64,000 nucleotides of DNA from Pyrus communis (GCF_963583255.1 NC_084803.1:18115428-18179427); one strand, 5' to 3'; shown: positions 37,816 through 49,272, numbered from the stretch's first letter. The notes: a model not told the origin generated them from the letters alone. Numbers and translations are program-made.

Positions 37816-38000
37816 AGGAAAGGGATCATTCATCAAATTCATCTAATTATTTAATTTGGATCTTTGAAATTTGATTCAATGAATAAAATTATTATAACTT
37901 TTAAAAGAACAACTTGTTTGTAGCCGTTGAATCAAATTTCAAGAGTCCAGATTGATTGATTGAGTGGATTTGATAGAAAGGGTCCGAAGAGGATCCCTTC
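37816..38000. mobile_element. MITE with ACGGCTAC fold-back core, copy 2
   Basis: Ends GGAAAGGGATC and, inverted, GAGGATCCCTTC. The core reads TTTGATTCAATG, ATTATTATAACTTTTAAAA, then GTAGCCGTTGAATCAAATTT. Same family as 18186-18345 and 48346-48520. Confidence 0.65.
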
Positions 38001-38102
38001 TAGTGTTATAAAATAAATTATGTTTCACATAAAAACCACAAAAAATCTGCACATTTAACTGTTATTGTGCGTCTGGAACACAAATTGGTATATATGTAAC
38101 AA

Positions 38103-38242
38103 AATTTGGGTAATGTTATTCATATTTTTTTTATCTCTTATACACTTTATTAATTTGTATCTATTAATATTCTTCAATTCATTTGTTCTGATGACTAAAA
38201 ATTAAAAATTTGTGTGGAAAAAAAAAATGTAAACAACATCAT
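38103..38242. mobile_element. small AT-rich MITE-like element
   Basis: GTAATGTTATTCATATTTTT on the left and AAAAAATGTAAACAACATC on the right form weak inverted ends around ACTAAAAATTAAAAATT. Confidence 0.4.
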
Positions 38243-38356
38243 CCACAAAATTGAAGTGAATATCTCGTAAGATAGACCATCTGCTACGAGATAAACGACA
38301 TGTACATCACTATCATCACATTGAGTCTTCGTGGATGGTGGACTATCGCGTCCATT

Positions 38357-38833
38357 AAGTCCTTGTTTGGCAGCTCGGACTGTACTGACTATTTTTGTAG
38401 GATAGGATAAATAGACATCGGATAGTACTGACTAAATTAGTCGGGTGTTTGGTGCAGTATCGGACTAGTGACCGTATTATTTATACTATGTTTGGTATTA
38501 TACTAGATAGGAGGAATCAAACTTAAAAAAAAAAAAATTTAAAAAAAGTGAAATCATTTTTTTGTTCCCAGATCTATTCGCACCCCCCAAACACCCTCCC
38601 TCTCTCTCCCTTCTTCTTCCCCGACTGTAGAAGAATCCCAAATAATTGTTCCCCAGCTCTCTCCGCCACACCCCCCAAACTCCCTCCCTTTCTCTCCCAT
38701 ATTCTTCTTCCCCGACTAAATAATCCGGGCGTTTTGGTTGATTTTATTAAGCGGGTGTATACCGTGTTATCCTATCCGACCGGTTAAATTAATCCGATGC
38801 TTATTTAGTACGAGTGAACGCCAAATACCCAAG
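38357..38833. mobile_element. putative Tourist-like MITE
   Basis: Left end AGTCCTTGTTTGGCAGC and, inverted right end, AGACTTGGGTATTTGGCG. The inner arms also pair loosely (GGATAGGATAAATAG with TGTTATCCTATCCGAC). No coding capacity; target duplication not clear. Confidence 0.45.
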
Positions 38834-39503
38834 TCTGTATAATTAATTCTATCCGATCCTTTATCCGATCTGCGAACGAATGGTTCCTAATCCAGATTTT
38901 GTGCAGATTCTTTTTTTTCCAATAATTCTCGCATGTTATGAACGACTGAACGTCCATTTCAGGGCCCCCGTTAATTGATGCACGCCATTGAAAGTGTAAC
39001 AATTTGAGAGGACGTTTTGTTTCTAGTTGTAATAAAAAAATATATGATCCATTTATTTAAATCTCGTCCGTTTATTCTATGGTCCATTTAATACAAATTG
39101 GTATTGACACGATAAAACTTTGACTCATGCCTTAATTAGTTTTGGGATAACACTTGCGTCCTTCTATGTGGTGATGCACATATTTTTATATTTACGAATA
39201 ACGTATTTTGATTGAATATAAGCAACTATTAGAATTGTTTAATTTTTTAATTTTTATTTGAAAATCATTTCTATGAAACATTATTTGAATTGGAGATCGC
39301 ACTAGTAGAAAAACATGTTTGCGCGACCGAAACTTGCGTGACGCATCAAATTTTGTCGCGCAAAGTCTGTTTGCGCGACAACAAAAAGAAAACGTCACGC
39401 AAACGATCTTTGCGCCACGACACTTTGCGCGACGTCGGCCTTCGTCGCTTCGTCGCGCAAAGTGTTGGTGCCAAACCAAGAAAGACTAACCATTTTTTTC
39501 CCA

Positions 39504-39579
39504 ACTTTGCGCGACGCAGGGACAACGGAGTCGCGCAAACATCTTTGCGCGACTCCGTTGTCCCTACGTCGCGCAAAGT
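39504..39579. repeat. near-perfect 36-bp inverted repeat (hairpin)
   Basis: Left arm 39504-39539 and right arm 39544-39579 around a 4-base loop CATC. The arms start ACTTTGCGCGACG and pair at all but one position. It lies in the left subterminal array of the CACTA element. Confidence 0.95.
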
Positions 39580-39647
39580 GTTTTTTTTTTTTTTTTTTGG
39601 TTCCTTTTCATTTTCTTTTGGGGTTCTTGCATTGCCTTTTTCTTTTA

Positions 39648-41480
39648 TGGTATCCACTTGTGTAAATTTTTTAAATTGGCGATCGAATTAGTTCATTGTG
39701 TTCATATAGGTTTAAAGAGTGTAACTGAATTGGAGTTAAAACTACCATTAAATCATGAATTTTCATTTATATCCGTCGAAAAGTTTTATCTTGTTACTTG
39801 ATTTCTGCATGTTTGTTTTTTGCAATTTTTGGCGTATGCAATCTCGAAGTATATGCAAACAAGTTTGACGGTTGGATCTTTTAAACTAGTTTTGTACAAT
39901 ACGATTCCCATCACGTTCAATGGTATATATATTTATTAAGTGAATTTTAATTTATTTATTTTGTTCTCATAAGGAAAAAAAAAAAAAAAAAAAAACCTTT
40001 GCGCGACGCAGTTGTCCCTACGTCGCGCAAAGTGTTTTTTTTTTTTTTTTTTTTTTTTTTTTTGGTTTCTTTTCATTTTCTTTTGGGGTTCTTGCATTGC
40101 CTTTTTAATTTGTGGTATCCACTTGTGTAAATATTTTAAATTGACGATCGAATTAGTTCATTGTATTCATATATGTTTAAAGAGTGTAGCTATAAAAAGT
40201 TATCAAAATCGGAGTTAAAACTACCGTTAAATCGTGATTTTTCGTTTATATCCGTCGAAAAGTTTTATCGCGTTACTTGATCTCTGCATGTTTGTTTTTT
40301 TCAATTTTTGGCATATGCGATCTCGAAGCATATGCAAACAAGTTTGACGGTTGGATCGTTGAAACTAGTTTCATACAATGCGTATCCCATTAAAACAATA
40401 GATTCACAAACACTTGGAGTTTATTTGTACTTTCATTAAGTATAACATAAGATTTTGTGGTATCCACTTGTGTAAATATTTTAAATTGATTATCAAATTA
40501 GTTCATTGTATTCATATAAGATCCAGGAGTGTAGTTGTAAAAAATCATCAAAATCGGAGTTAAAACTACCGTTAAATCGTGATTTTTCGTTTATAACCGT
40601 CGAAAAGTTTTGTCTTGTTACTCGACCTCTGAATGTTTTTTTTTTTGCAATTTTTTGCGTATGTGATCTCAAAGCAAATACAAACAAGTTTGACGGTTTG
40701 ATGGTTGAAACTAGCTTCGTAGAATGCGTATCCTATCAAAACGATAGATTCACTAACAATTAGAGTTTATTTGTACTTTCATTAAGTATAACATAAAGAT
40801 TTTGTGGTATCCACTACTGTAAATATTTTAAATTGACGATCGAATTAGTTCATTGTATTTATATAGAATGAAGGAGTGTAGCTGTAAAAAATCATCAAAA
40901 TCAAAGTTAAAACTACCGTTAAATCGTGAATTTTCGTTTATAACCATCGAAAAATTTTGTCCCGTTACTCGATCTTTGAATGTTTTTTTTTTATGATTTT
41001 TTTCGTATGCGATCTTGAAGCATATACAAATAAGTTTGACGGTTGGATTGTTGAAATTAGTTTCGCAGAATGTGTATCCCATCAAAACGATAGATTTACT
41101 AACATTTAGAGTTTATTTATACTTTCATTAGGTTTAACATAAAGATTTTGTGGTATCCACTTGTGTAAATATTCTAAATTGACGATCAAATTAGTTCATT
41201 GTATTCATATAGGATGAAAGAGTGTAGCTGTAAAAAAATCATCAAAATCGAAGTTAAAACTACCGTTAAATCATGATTTTTCATTTATAACAATCGCAAA
41301 GTTTTGTCCCGTTACTTGATCTCTGAATGTTTGTTTTTTGCAATTTTTGGCGTATACGATCTCGAAGTATATACAAACAAGTTTGATGGTTAGATCGCTC
41401 AAACTAGTTTCGTACAATGCGTATCCCATCAATTTCAATGGTGTATATATATATATATTAAGTAGATTTAAATTTATTTA
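39648..41480. repeat. 346-bp tandem repeat array inside the CACTA element
   Basis: Five copies, marked by TGGTATCCAC at 39648, 40113, 40458, 40805 and 41151, so the last spacings are 345, 347 and 346 bases. The first interval is longer because it holds a second GCGCGACG hairpin and a poly(A)/poly(T) pair. Every copy has GACGATCGAATTAGTTCATT, AAAACTACCGTTAAATCGTG and AGTTTGACGGTTGGAT or close variants. Confidence 0.92.
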
Positions 41481-43161
41481 TTTTGTACGTATAACACTTA
41501 AGAAATTAAAAAATATGTATATATATATATTAAGTACCTTTAAATTTATTGTAGTTGTTATAAAAATATATTATTATGGGTTTTATGTAAAAAAAATTGA
41601 ATTTGAAAGTAGTAAAGTCACATTTTCAGTACATTTTATAATAATTAAAAAAAAAAAAAAACCTTGCGCGACGCCACTGTACAATCGTCGCGCAAAAACC
41701 CTTTGCACGACGTCGAAAGGTAAATCTGCGTCACGCTATGTGTGATAATTTTGGCGGCACCCTTGCTAAAAATAGGCGCTTTGTTTAAATTTTCGCTATC
41801 TGTGATAAACCCAAACTCTCTCTTCTCACTCGATCTCCCTCATCCTCTCACGCAGGTGATCAAATCACCCTCTCTCCCTCTCTCGCTCACTCGGTCTTCC
41901 TCATCCTCTCACGCAGGTGAATCACCCTCTCTCTCCCTCTCGCTCACTCGGTCTCTCTCTTCCCTCTCACTCATATTAACTTCCGCCTTATCCTTCATCC
42001 TCATCCTCTCCCGACTGCACAGCAGGTATAGACCCAGGTCAGAATCAAGCTTAATTCTTTATTTTTCTTCTTTCTAAGTTCAGAATCAAGCTTTAATGCC
42101 TTAATTTGAAGATTTTGGTATTGTAATTAGATTCAATTTGGGAAATTAAATTAGAAATTGGGTTAGGAAAGTTAGGGTTTTAGTGTTAAATTGAATTTTA
42201 GGGTGGTGGGTTGGTCTGCTATGGTGTTAGTTTTCTGGTTTTTTTCTCTGCTTCTTCACAAATTTCGTATTCTTACAAGTTCATATTTTTTGTACTGAAA
42301 AAGTTTAGAGCTATTGAAATGTTACTACTTACAGGTTCATATTTTTGCACCAAATGGCAAAAATATCGGTTGAAACTGCGGGCGAAGAAATTGGTTCCTC
42401 AGTTCAATCGATAAAAATAGAAGACGCATAAAGGAAAAGAATGCAGGAGTGATTAAAGAACTTAACAACTAACGTGACTGCTTATGGACTCAAGTTCCAG
42501 TTAACACGATGATACGAAATACAATGTCCTACTGTCACAAAAGAAACAAATGTATGTAGACAATTAGACATCTATGTTTGTTAGCTTTCCCAGTACTGGA
42601 AATCTGCTATGTTTCCATCATTTTGATTGCTATTCGCCTTTGGGATTTAACCTAGTTGCAATACAGGTATGTAAAGGCAAAGGAATGTAAAGAAAAACTT
42701 TCAGTGCAGGAATTTGCAGTTCGACTTGCAAAGCACTTCACATTGCTTTACCAGCAGGTAAATACTATGTAATTTAAGCATTTTTTTAAAATTAAATTTC
42801 ATTAGTTAATCCCATATTGTAGACGAAAAGGAAAAATGTACGATACTTTTACTATTGTCGCTGCTGAAACGATGGCTGTTGTTGTTATTCTTGGTCGGCT
42901 TCCTAGTCTTTGTTTTCTCATATAACTGGTCTTCCTTTGGTTAGAGGTGCATCTTCTTCTAATGGTTTACGGTGTATATGTTATTATCACTAATTGGTGG
43001 TACTCACTAAACCAATTATGAATTTCTGGTCACTTTAACTAATCAAGCTTTCATCTGGACAACTTAATGTTTTTACCCTTTCCCCGAAAGCATGACTCAT
43101 GGAAATTCATTAATATTTCATTTGCAGAAGTTGGTTTCTTTTAAGTTTGATTGGTTGTCTT

Positions 43162-43548
43162 AAGTTTGGACTTTTTTTTTGCTCTGTCTCTCTCTATCTC
43201 AAGCGTGAACACGAACACCTGCCCTCTTTCCGATACACACACAGTTTCACACTTTGAATATTGCCTTGTTGGAACTGCAGCAACTTTTTCTAGCCATGTT
43301 TTATGCTTTTAGTATTTGCATAATCTAGAAAGAGAGTTGTCGTTTTGAAATATAAAGTTTGGACTTTTTTTTGCTCTGTCTCTCTCTATCTCAAGCGTGA
43401 ACACGAACACCTGCCCTCTTTCCCATACACACACAGTTTCACACTTTGAATACTGCCTTGTTGGAACTGCAACAACTTCTTCTGGCCATGTTTTATGCTT
43501 TTAGTATTTGCATAATCTAGAAAGAGAGTTGTTGTTTTGAAATATAAA
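43162..43548. repeat. tandem duplication of a 193-bp unit in the CACTA element
   Basis: 43162-43354 and 43355-43548 are nearly identical. Both contain TCTCAAGCGTGAACACGAAC, ACACACAGTTTCACACTTTG and TAATCTAGAAAGAGAGTTGT, with only a few substitutions. Confidence 0.93.
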
Positions 43549-44597
43549 AACGATTAGAAAAAAAGGAGAAAGCTTTCTTCTCTGCAACTTTAGTGTTAGA
43601 GATATTGATCCAATAAGTTGTCAGATGTTCCTAATTGTTGTGAACGTAAGGCTTCATGTAGAAACAGAAATGAATGATTTGTGTAATTTAACTAAATGGT
43701 GACTCAAAAGAATCATTATTGAAATCATGATTGAGTTCAGAATATATATGCAATGGGGTTTATTGTTCTATGATTAAGGAATCACAGTCATCTCAGTACT
43801 AGGAACGTGATGCGAGCACGGATGCAGGTGGACTATTTTAGCCAATAAGCTATACTTTGTTGTGAAGAACTTCAATTATAGGTATCATACTGTTATTCAT
43901 GTTCCCTGTTGTTTTATGTATGTAATCAAACTAGCTATGAATGTCTAGTTCTTAGGTCAACATATAAGCGTACAACAGACGAATCTCTAATTCAAAGGTA
44001 AAATTGTATAGGAGCATCCATGTCTGAGGTCACATGGTATATGGCTTAGATGAGCATTCCCTATATGGTGTATTATATCATATATATTAACATATAAGCA
44101 ATTTACCTTGTCATAAAACCCATAACATTATCTGTTGCATTTAAGGAAATTGTTGTAGGATTAATTTCTAATGTTATATTTTTATGGTTGAATAAGTGTA
44201 TAGATGTCGCAGTTGATTACTCGTCGTCGGAGTGTGACCAATGCACCTCCCGCATTATCAACATCTACTACTCCAGCCGTGAGTGCTCCATTGATTAGGG
44301 AGCTTACACCCTTTGCTGAGGCCACTTCTACAGCGTCCTAGGTGCTCGTATCATTAACGTCATTAGTGCTGGTTGAGCAACTCAGTGCACGGCGGCCACC
44401 TCACCCTGCCGATACCTAGTAGCTTGATGTATTAAACTTAGTTCACTTGTAGTTTTTTCTTTTTTGTTCGGATCTTGTATGTACATTTTCATATATTTTA
44501 TAATTAAATACTTTTTCTTGGTTAATTAATTATTCTTTCGAATTTAATTACAATATTTATGAAAAAAAAAAAAAAAAAAAGTTTGACCAAAACTACT

Positions 44598-44882
44598 CCC
44601 CACTTTGCGCGACCAATCACTTTGCACAATGCATCGATCCGTTGCGCAAACCCACTTTGCGTGACTCATGCGTACGTCACTCAAAGTGGGTTTGCGCGAC
44701 GACCCACGACGTGCGTTGCGCAAAGTGGGTTTGCGCGACGCATGGCGTGGGTCGTCGCGCAAACCGTAGCGTCTTAGACTTTGCGCGACGATTAACGCGC
44801 GACGAAGGTTGCGTCGTGCAAACCCTTAGGCAACGATTTTTTACTTTGCGCGACGAAAGTATCTACGTCGCGCAAAGTGTTT
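44598..44882. repeat. right subterminal GCGCGACG array of the CACTA element
   Basis: At least ten copies of TTTGCGCGACG or its inverse, many paired as short hairpins (for example GGGTTTGCGCGACGACCCAC with GTGGGTCGTCGCGCAAACC). Some copies carry one substitution, such as TTTGCGTGAC. Confidence 0.9.
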
Positions 44883-45102
44883 TTTTTACTAGTGTCGTTT
44901 AATCATTAAAATGTGTCAAATAAATGAACGGCTTATCGTGAATATGTTACTTGATACCTACAATGTCTGTTTGTTATATATATTTGAATGACTAAATGGT
45001 CTCTAATTAAAAAGATTTTTTATATGGATAATCTACAAATGAAGAATAAAAAATTGAACGATTTTGATTATGAAATTCGAACTGTCAAGATACGTTATTC
45101 GC

Positions 45103-45920
45103 AAAGGAAAAAAGAGCTCATTCCCTAGGGGGTGCAAGTATTATCCTTAACTTTGAGTCTAAAATTGAGAGTGGGTTTAAGTTCTTTTAGTTTTCTGGCC
45201 AACGCCTATATCTGAATATCAACATTTAAAATTTGGTTTTAACATGTCTAATAGAAAAGAATATAGTGGAGTCAAAGCTCAAATCTTATAAGTTTAATAA
45301 CATTTTTTCTGTCAGTGTGGATTTCACTTTGAACTTAAATTTTTGTTGACGCTCAAATGTAAATTTCAGCATGACAAAAAAAATTATATATAGGATTTAA
45401 CTTTCTAATGCGTTTGGTAAATAAAAAGGTTATATTTAAATTCAAATATAAGATTTGAGTTCAAATTTTCTGGCACATTTGAAATGACCTTATCATTTTT
45501 TACTTCGTTAGTTGACAATGTACAAACTAAAGTTGACGTTGTTAGAAATTTCTCAGAAAATTTGAATTGATAGAAAGTGAGTCATATTATGTTAACAAGA
45601 CTAACAAGGTTGGGCAAATATATACACAGAAACATAACTTTTAAACTCGTGATCTCATAAAACCACAAGTTGTTAAGCCTTTCAATTCAAATTTCAAAGT
45701 AGGCCAGAATATTCAGTTTAATTCTAATTTCATTAGAATCAAATAGAATCAAACTCTTATAGTGGGTAACCATGGGAACAAATCTACATGGGAACAAATT
45801 AAATGCCAAAAAATTTGAGTTTTAAAGAGTAATTATAATTTTAGATTTCAATATATTGAATTTGTAAGTAAAATCAAACTCAAGGTATTTGATTCTTATA
45901 TATAGAAATCAAATTCACGC
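45103..45920. other. intergenic, AT-rich, possible decayed fold-back element
   Basis: No gene. Patches such as GGTTTAAGTTC, TTTGAGTTCAAATTTTCTGG and CACATTTGAAATGACC resemble the GAGCATTTCC MITE family, but ends are unclear. Confidence 0.4.
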
Positions 45921-46092
45921 CACTTAGTACTACGGTTTAGTGGTATTCTTCTTCACTTGTAAGTGAGCGGTCTTAGGTTCTATTTTCGTCAATGACGAAT
46001 TTAAACCACATTATTGCTAGGCGATTGTGAATCTAAGCTAACCCTCCTCCTCTTTAGTGTAGATAATATCGTTTGTTAAAAAAAAAAAAATT
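45921..46092 (+). repeat. tRNA-derived SINE
   Basis: Starts TAGTACTACGGTTTAGTGGT (A-box region), then CTTCACTTGTAAGTGAGCGG, B-box-like TAGGTTCTATTTTCG, GACGAATTTAAACC and TATCGTTTGTT plus poly(A) to 46090. Flanking AAATTCAC may be the target duplication. Confidence 0.8.
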
Positions 46093-46499
46093 TAAATTCA
46101 CTTAAATTATTGTGGAAGATCTTACAAGAAACATTAGACCAACAATGTACATGAGAGCAATGGCACCCATTGCTTTTGGGGAAGGGCAATGGTTACTCTC
46201 AATTGTCCAAAACAAGGAAAAAGTGCCTCCACCGGTCCCGAAGGGGGGCAAGTGGTAGACCACACGAAGTCCGACCCAAAACCAGTGCAATTTTTACTTC
46301 TGCCTGTTGGCTGACGTCAACCACGTTTTTTTTTTTTGTCTAGCGCTTGCAATTTACACACAAAGAGGGAGAGCAAATAAACATCAGAAGCTGTTGTGGA
46401 GACCCTAGTGGTCAAACTCTGAAATCTACACCTCATGAGGTTGAATTTCAAATTCGTTTGTGTCTAACAACCTAAATTATGACTTAAAATTTAAGGCTT

Positions 46500-46706
46500 T
46501 TTATTTAAAATAGTCTCTGAGATTTGCATAAATCTTCATTTTGGTCCCTGAGATTTGAAATCAATATAAGGTTCTAAAAGACGCTAGACATTAGTCGGGC
46601 GGCGAGTTGGGGTCTAGCGCCTAGGCGGGGCTTAGGCAGGCACCTAGGCTTACTAGGCGAATTTAAGTAACTCTATTATATTTTGTGTAAATAAGTGTGT
46701 TTATAC

Positions 46707-46744
<38 letters not shown>

Positions 46745-47240
46745 CATTTTAAACTACAAAATAGAATGACATATATATTATGAAGTATTGGAACATAATT
46801 AAAAATAGGGAACATGCATATAATGTGTATTCATTTAAGCATTCAACAAGTCTTTTACAATTTATTGAAAAAATTAAAATGCAAAATGAAAGTTATATTG
46901 CAACCTAGGTGGTCGCCTCAGCAACTTTGGGTGTCATTTCTTAATTTTCAAACGCCTAGGTATTAATCGAGGCGGTGACCAACCACCTAGAGCCTAGGCG
47001 GTGCTAGGCGGGGATTTTTAGAACAATGAGAATTGGTCCCTGAGCTACCATCAATTATTTTGGTCATTTCGTAAAAAATCTCCATTAAATAAGGATAAAA
47101 TAACAAAAATACCCTCAATTTTTGTCAAATCATTTTGGTCTATCGTTTATTAAATTGAGGTTAGTTTCATCATTTTAATCTTTATTTAACATAATTATTC
47201 ACGGAATGATCAAAATAATTGATGGTGGACAATTAGAGAA
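46500..47240. repeat. GTCCCTGAG-family repeat, interrupted
   Basis: AGTCTCTGAGATTTGCATAA and TTGGTCCCTGAGATTTG on the left continue as TTGGTCCCTGAGCTACC after 47028. Inverted motifs ATCAATTATTTTGGTCATT and AATGATCAAAATAATTGATG suggest a fold-back element related to 51183-53047. Confidence 0.5.
46567..47021. mobile_element. TIR element rich in GCCTAGGCGG, nested
   Basis: The left end GTTCTAAAAGACGCTAG and the inverted right end GTTCTAAAAATCCCCGCCTAG flank an AT-rich centre containing a long (TA)n run (about 46709-46741). GGCGCCTAGGC-type motifs are repeated at both ends in inverted orientation. It splits the surrounding repeat. Confidence 0.65.
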
Positions 47241-47950
47241 AACAATAATGAATAAGAAAAAAATCAATAACATATCTTTAAAAATATTTTCTTTTCAATT
47301 CCATATTTAACATTCGTATGAATAGTGTTTACAAAGATATTTTAAACAATTTGTAAGGTTGTACTTCATTTTAATATGCATTTAAAAAATAAATATATAA
47401 ATATATTTTTATGAATAGTAATCACCCAAAAATATATCTTTGTGAATAGTAATGGCTCTTACTCTTGTTCAACAGGTAAAGTTGCATAAAGATAATTTCT
47501 TTTCGAAGTGAATAGTAACTTGCAGGTGACTCTTTACTACAGTGGTGAAAATAAGTTCAGCACTTGCATGACATCATGATTTGGGTGACTTAATCTAACA
47601 ACAATTCTAATAAAATATATCGTTGGACAAAAATAAAGTGAATGGTAACTTCGAGTGGGCTGCCCTTGCCCTTACTCAATATTCAACATGTGAAATTGCT
47701 CTCAAGTAAAATATATAATTAAAAAAAAAAGACAACGTAAATAAGCTAATAATAGAATGACTAAAATGACATTTCACCTTAGAACAATCCTTTAAAACTC
47801 ACGAGTTTAAATTCTTTCTCTGCTTTTAATTTAACTTAAGTAGAATATCACTTTTAGTAAAAAATAAAATAAAATTCACCAAATGGCATTAATTTTTGTT
47901 GGCGATCTTTATATATATCCCCCAGTATTCCAGATGATAGCGAATAACCA
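47241..47950. other. intergenic upstream of MES copy 1, with a SINE-like patch
   Basis: 47526-47630 (GACTCTTTACTACAGTGGTG, CATGATTTGGGTGACTTAATC) resembles a worn tRNA-derived SINE also seen near 19185. TTTATATATATCC at 47910 may be the TATA box of the downstream gene. Confidence 0.45.
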
Positions 47951-47959
47951 AAGAAGAAA

Positions 47960-49237
47960 ATGGCAGCTGCACCAAAAGAAGAGAAACATTTTGTTCTAGT
48001 TCATGGGGCGTGCCATGGCGCTTGGTGCTGGTACAAGCTCAAACCGAAGCTCGAGTCCGCCGGTCACAAGGTCACAGCGCTGGACCTTGCAGCTTCCGGC
48101 GTGGACGCAAGGGCCATCGCAGATGTTCACTCATTGGCAGAGTACTCCGAGCCTTTGTTGCACTTCATCGAATCACTCGGTCCGAAAGAGGAGGTGATTC
48201 TTGTAGGTCATAGCCTTGGAGGCATGAACTTGGCCCTTGCCATGGAAAGGTTCCCGCACAAAATTACTGCTGCTGTTTTCTTAACTGCCTTTCTGCCAGA
48301 TACCATTCACCAGCCTTCATATGTTTTGAATCAGGTATGTATTACGGGAACCAAATCCTAGGGATCCGGAGATCCGTAGCCTTGAAATTTGATCTAACGG
48401 CTACAATTATTATAACTTTTAAAAGTACCTTCTATTTGTAGCCGTTGGATCAAATTTCAAAGGTCTGGATTTCTTGAACCGTAGAATTTGGTGGGAGAAA
48501 TCCGGATGAGATCTCTTCCCATGTATTACCATGATCAGGTAGCTAATTAGCCAATAATAATAATTGTCTTTTCTAATCACATCGGCATTGTCCTTCAACT
48601 TGCGTTTTACCGACTGAAGATCAGTGTCTGATTTCATGTGTCGGATTTTAGTATTATTTAACAAGCCGAAAGTGGGGTTTTTTATTTTTATAATTTTTAT
48701 TTATCAAAAATAGTATTTAATAAAAAAAATTTTGTTTTTATTTGAATAATATCTAACTTCCACGAATCTGGCAGTAGGTGGGCTATGCACGTTACTTCTT
48801 TTCCATACAGTAACAAATTAAATTAGTTCTAAATACCATTGAAGAAAAATTGTTAATTTTCATTTCAAATATTATTGCAAGTTGTTTACTTATTTGAAAA
48901 ACAATTAGATTTCAGAACTTTGTTTTTAAATTTACTTTCTGTATACATGCGAATAGTTCACGCAAAAGATGCCCGCGGAAGCATGGTTGGACACCCGGTT
49001 TGCAAATTACGGAAGTGCCAAAGAACCTTTAACATCAATGCATTTTGGTCCAATGTTCTTAACGAGGCTCTATGAACTCAGTCCCATTGAGGTATATATC
49101 CTTCTCACCCTCACACACTAATACACATGCACACAATTGAACTGCAACTGTAAATGGGTTGATCATAAACAAACTCAAAACGCAACCCCAAAGTTAATAT
49201 AAATTAGAAAACAAAACGGATTTTCTTGACTATGTTG

Positions 49238-49272
<35 letters not shown>

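Larger units (their letters stand above)
39300..44894. mobile_element. CACTA (En/Spm-type) DNA transposon, apparently non-autonomous
   Basis: The ends are CACTAGTAGAAAAACA and, inverted, CACTAGTAAAAAAAACA, flanked by a perfect 3-bp duplication TCG (39297-39299 and 44895-44897). Length is 5595 bp. Both subterminal zones contain many direct and inverted copies of TTTGCGCGACG, the kind of array that binds the transposase in CACTA elements. Inside are 346-bp tandem repeats, a CT-rich leader-like stretch (41810-42030), exon-like pieces (about 42340-42425, 42665-42758, 44204-44420) and a 193-bp duplication. No transposase domain or long frame is visible, so mobility would depend on a partner elsewhere. 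The strand of any transcript is probably plus, judging from the exon-like pieces. Confidence 0.92.
39194..45102. mobile_element. older fold-back repeat carrying the CACTA element
   Basis: ACGAATAACGTATTTTGA at the left (39194 on) and its inverse TCAAGATACGTTATTCGC at the right (ending 45102) begin arms of about 105 and 205 bases. They remain recognisably inverted (GTTTAATTTTTTAATTTTTA against GTTCAATTTTTTATTCTTCA) up to the CACTA ends. The CACTA insertion lies between the two arms. Confidence 0.6.

Noticed and set aside
39290..39691. 133- and 103-codon frames with repeated LRDV and CATPL peptides
   Set aside because: They arise from the palindromic GCGCGACG repeats of the CACTA element and mirror each other on both strands; not genes.
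41742..42077. 111-codon Ser/Leu-rich frame
   Set aside because: It is translated CT-rich leader-like sequence inside the CACTA element (TCTCTC repeats), not protein-like.
44598..44882. GCGCGACG array as a CRISPR array
   Set aside because: The repeats are irregularly spaced, occur in both orientations and sit at the end of a CACTA transposon in a plant genome.
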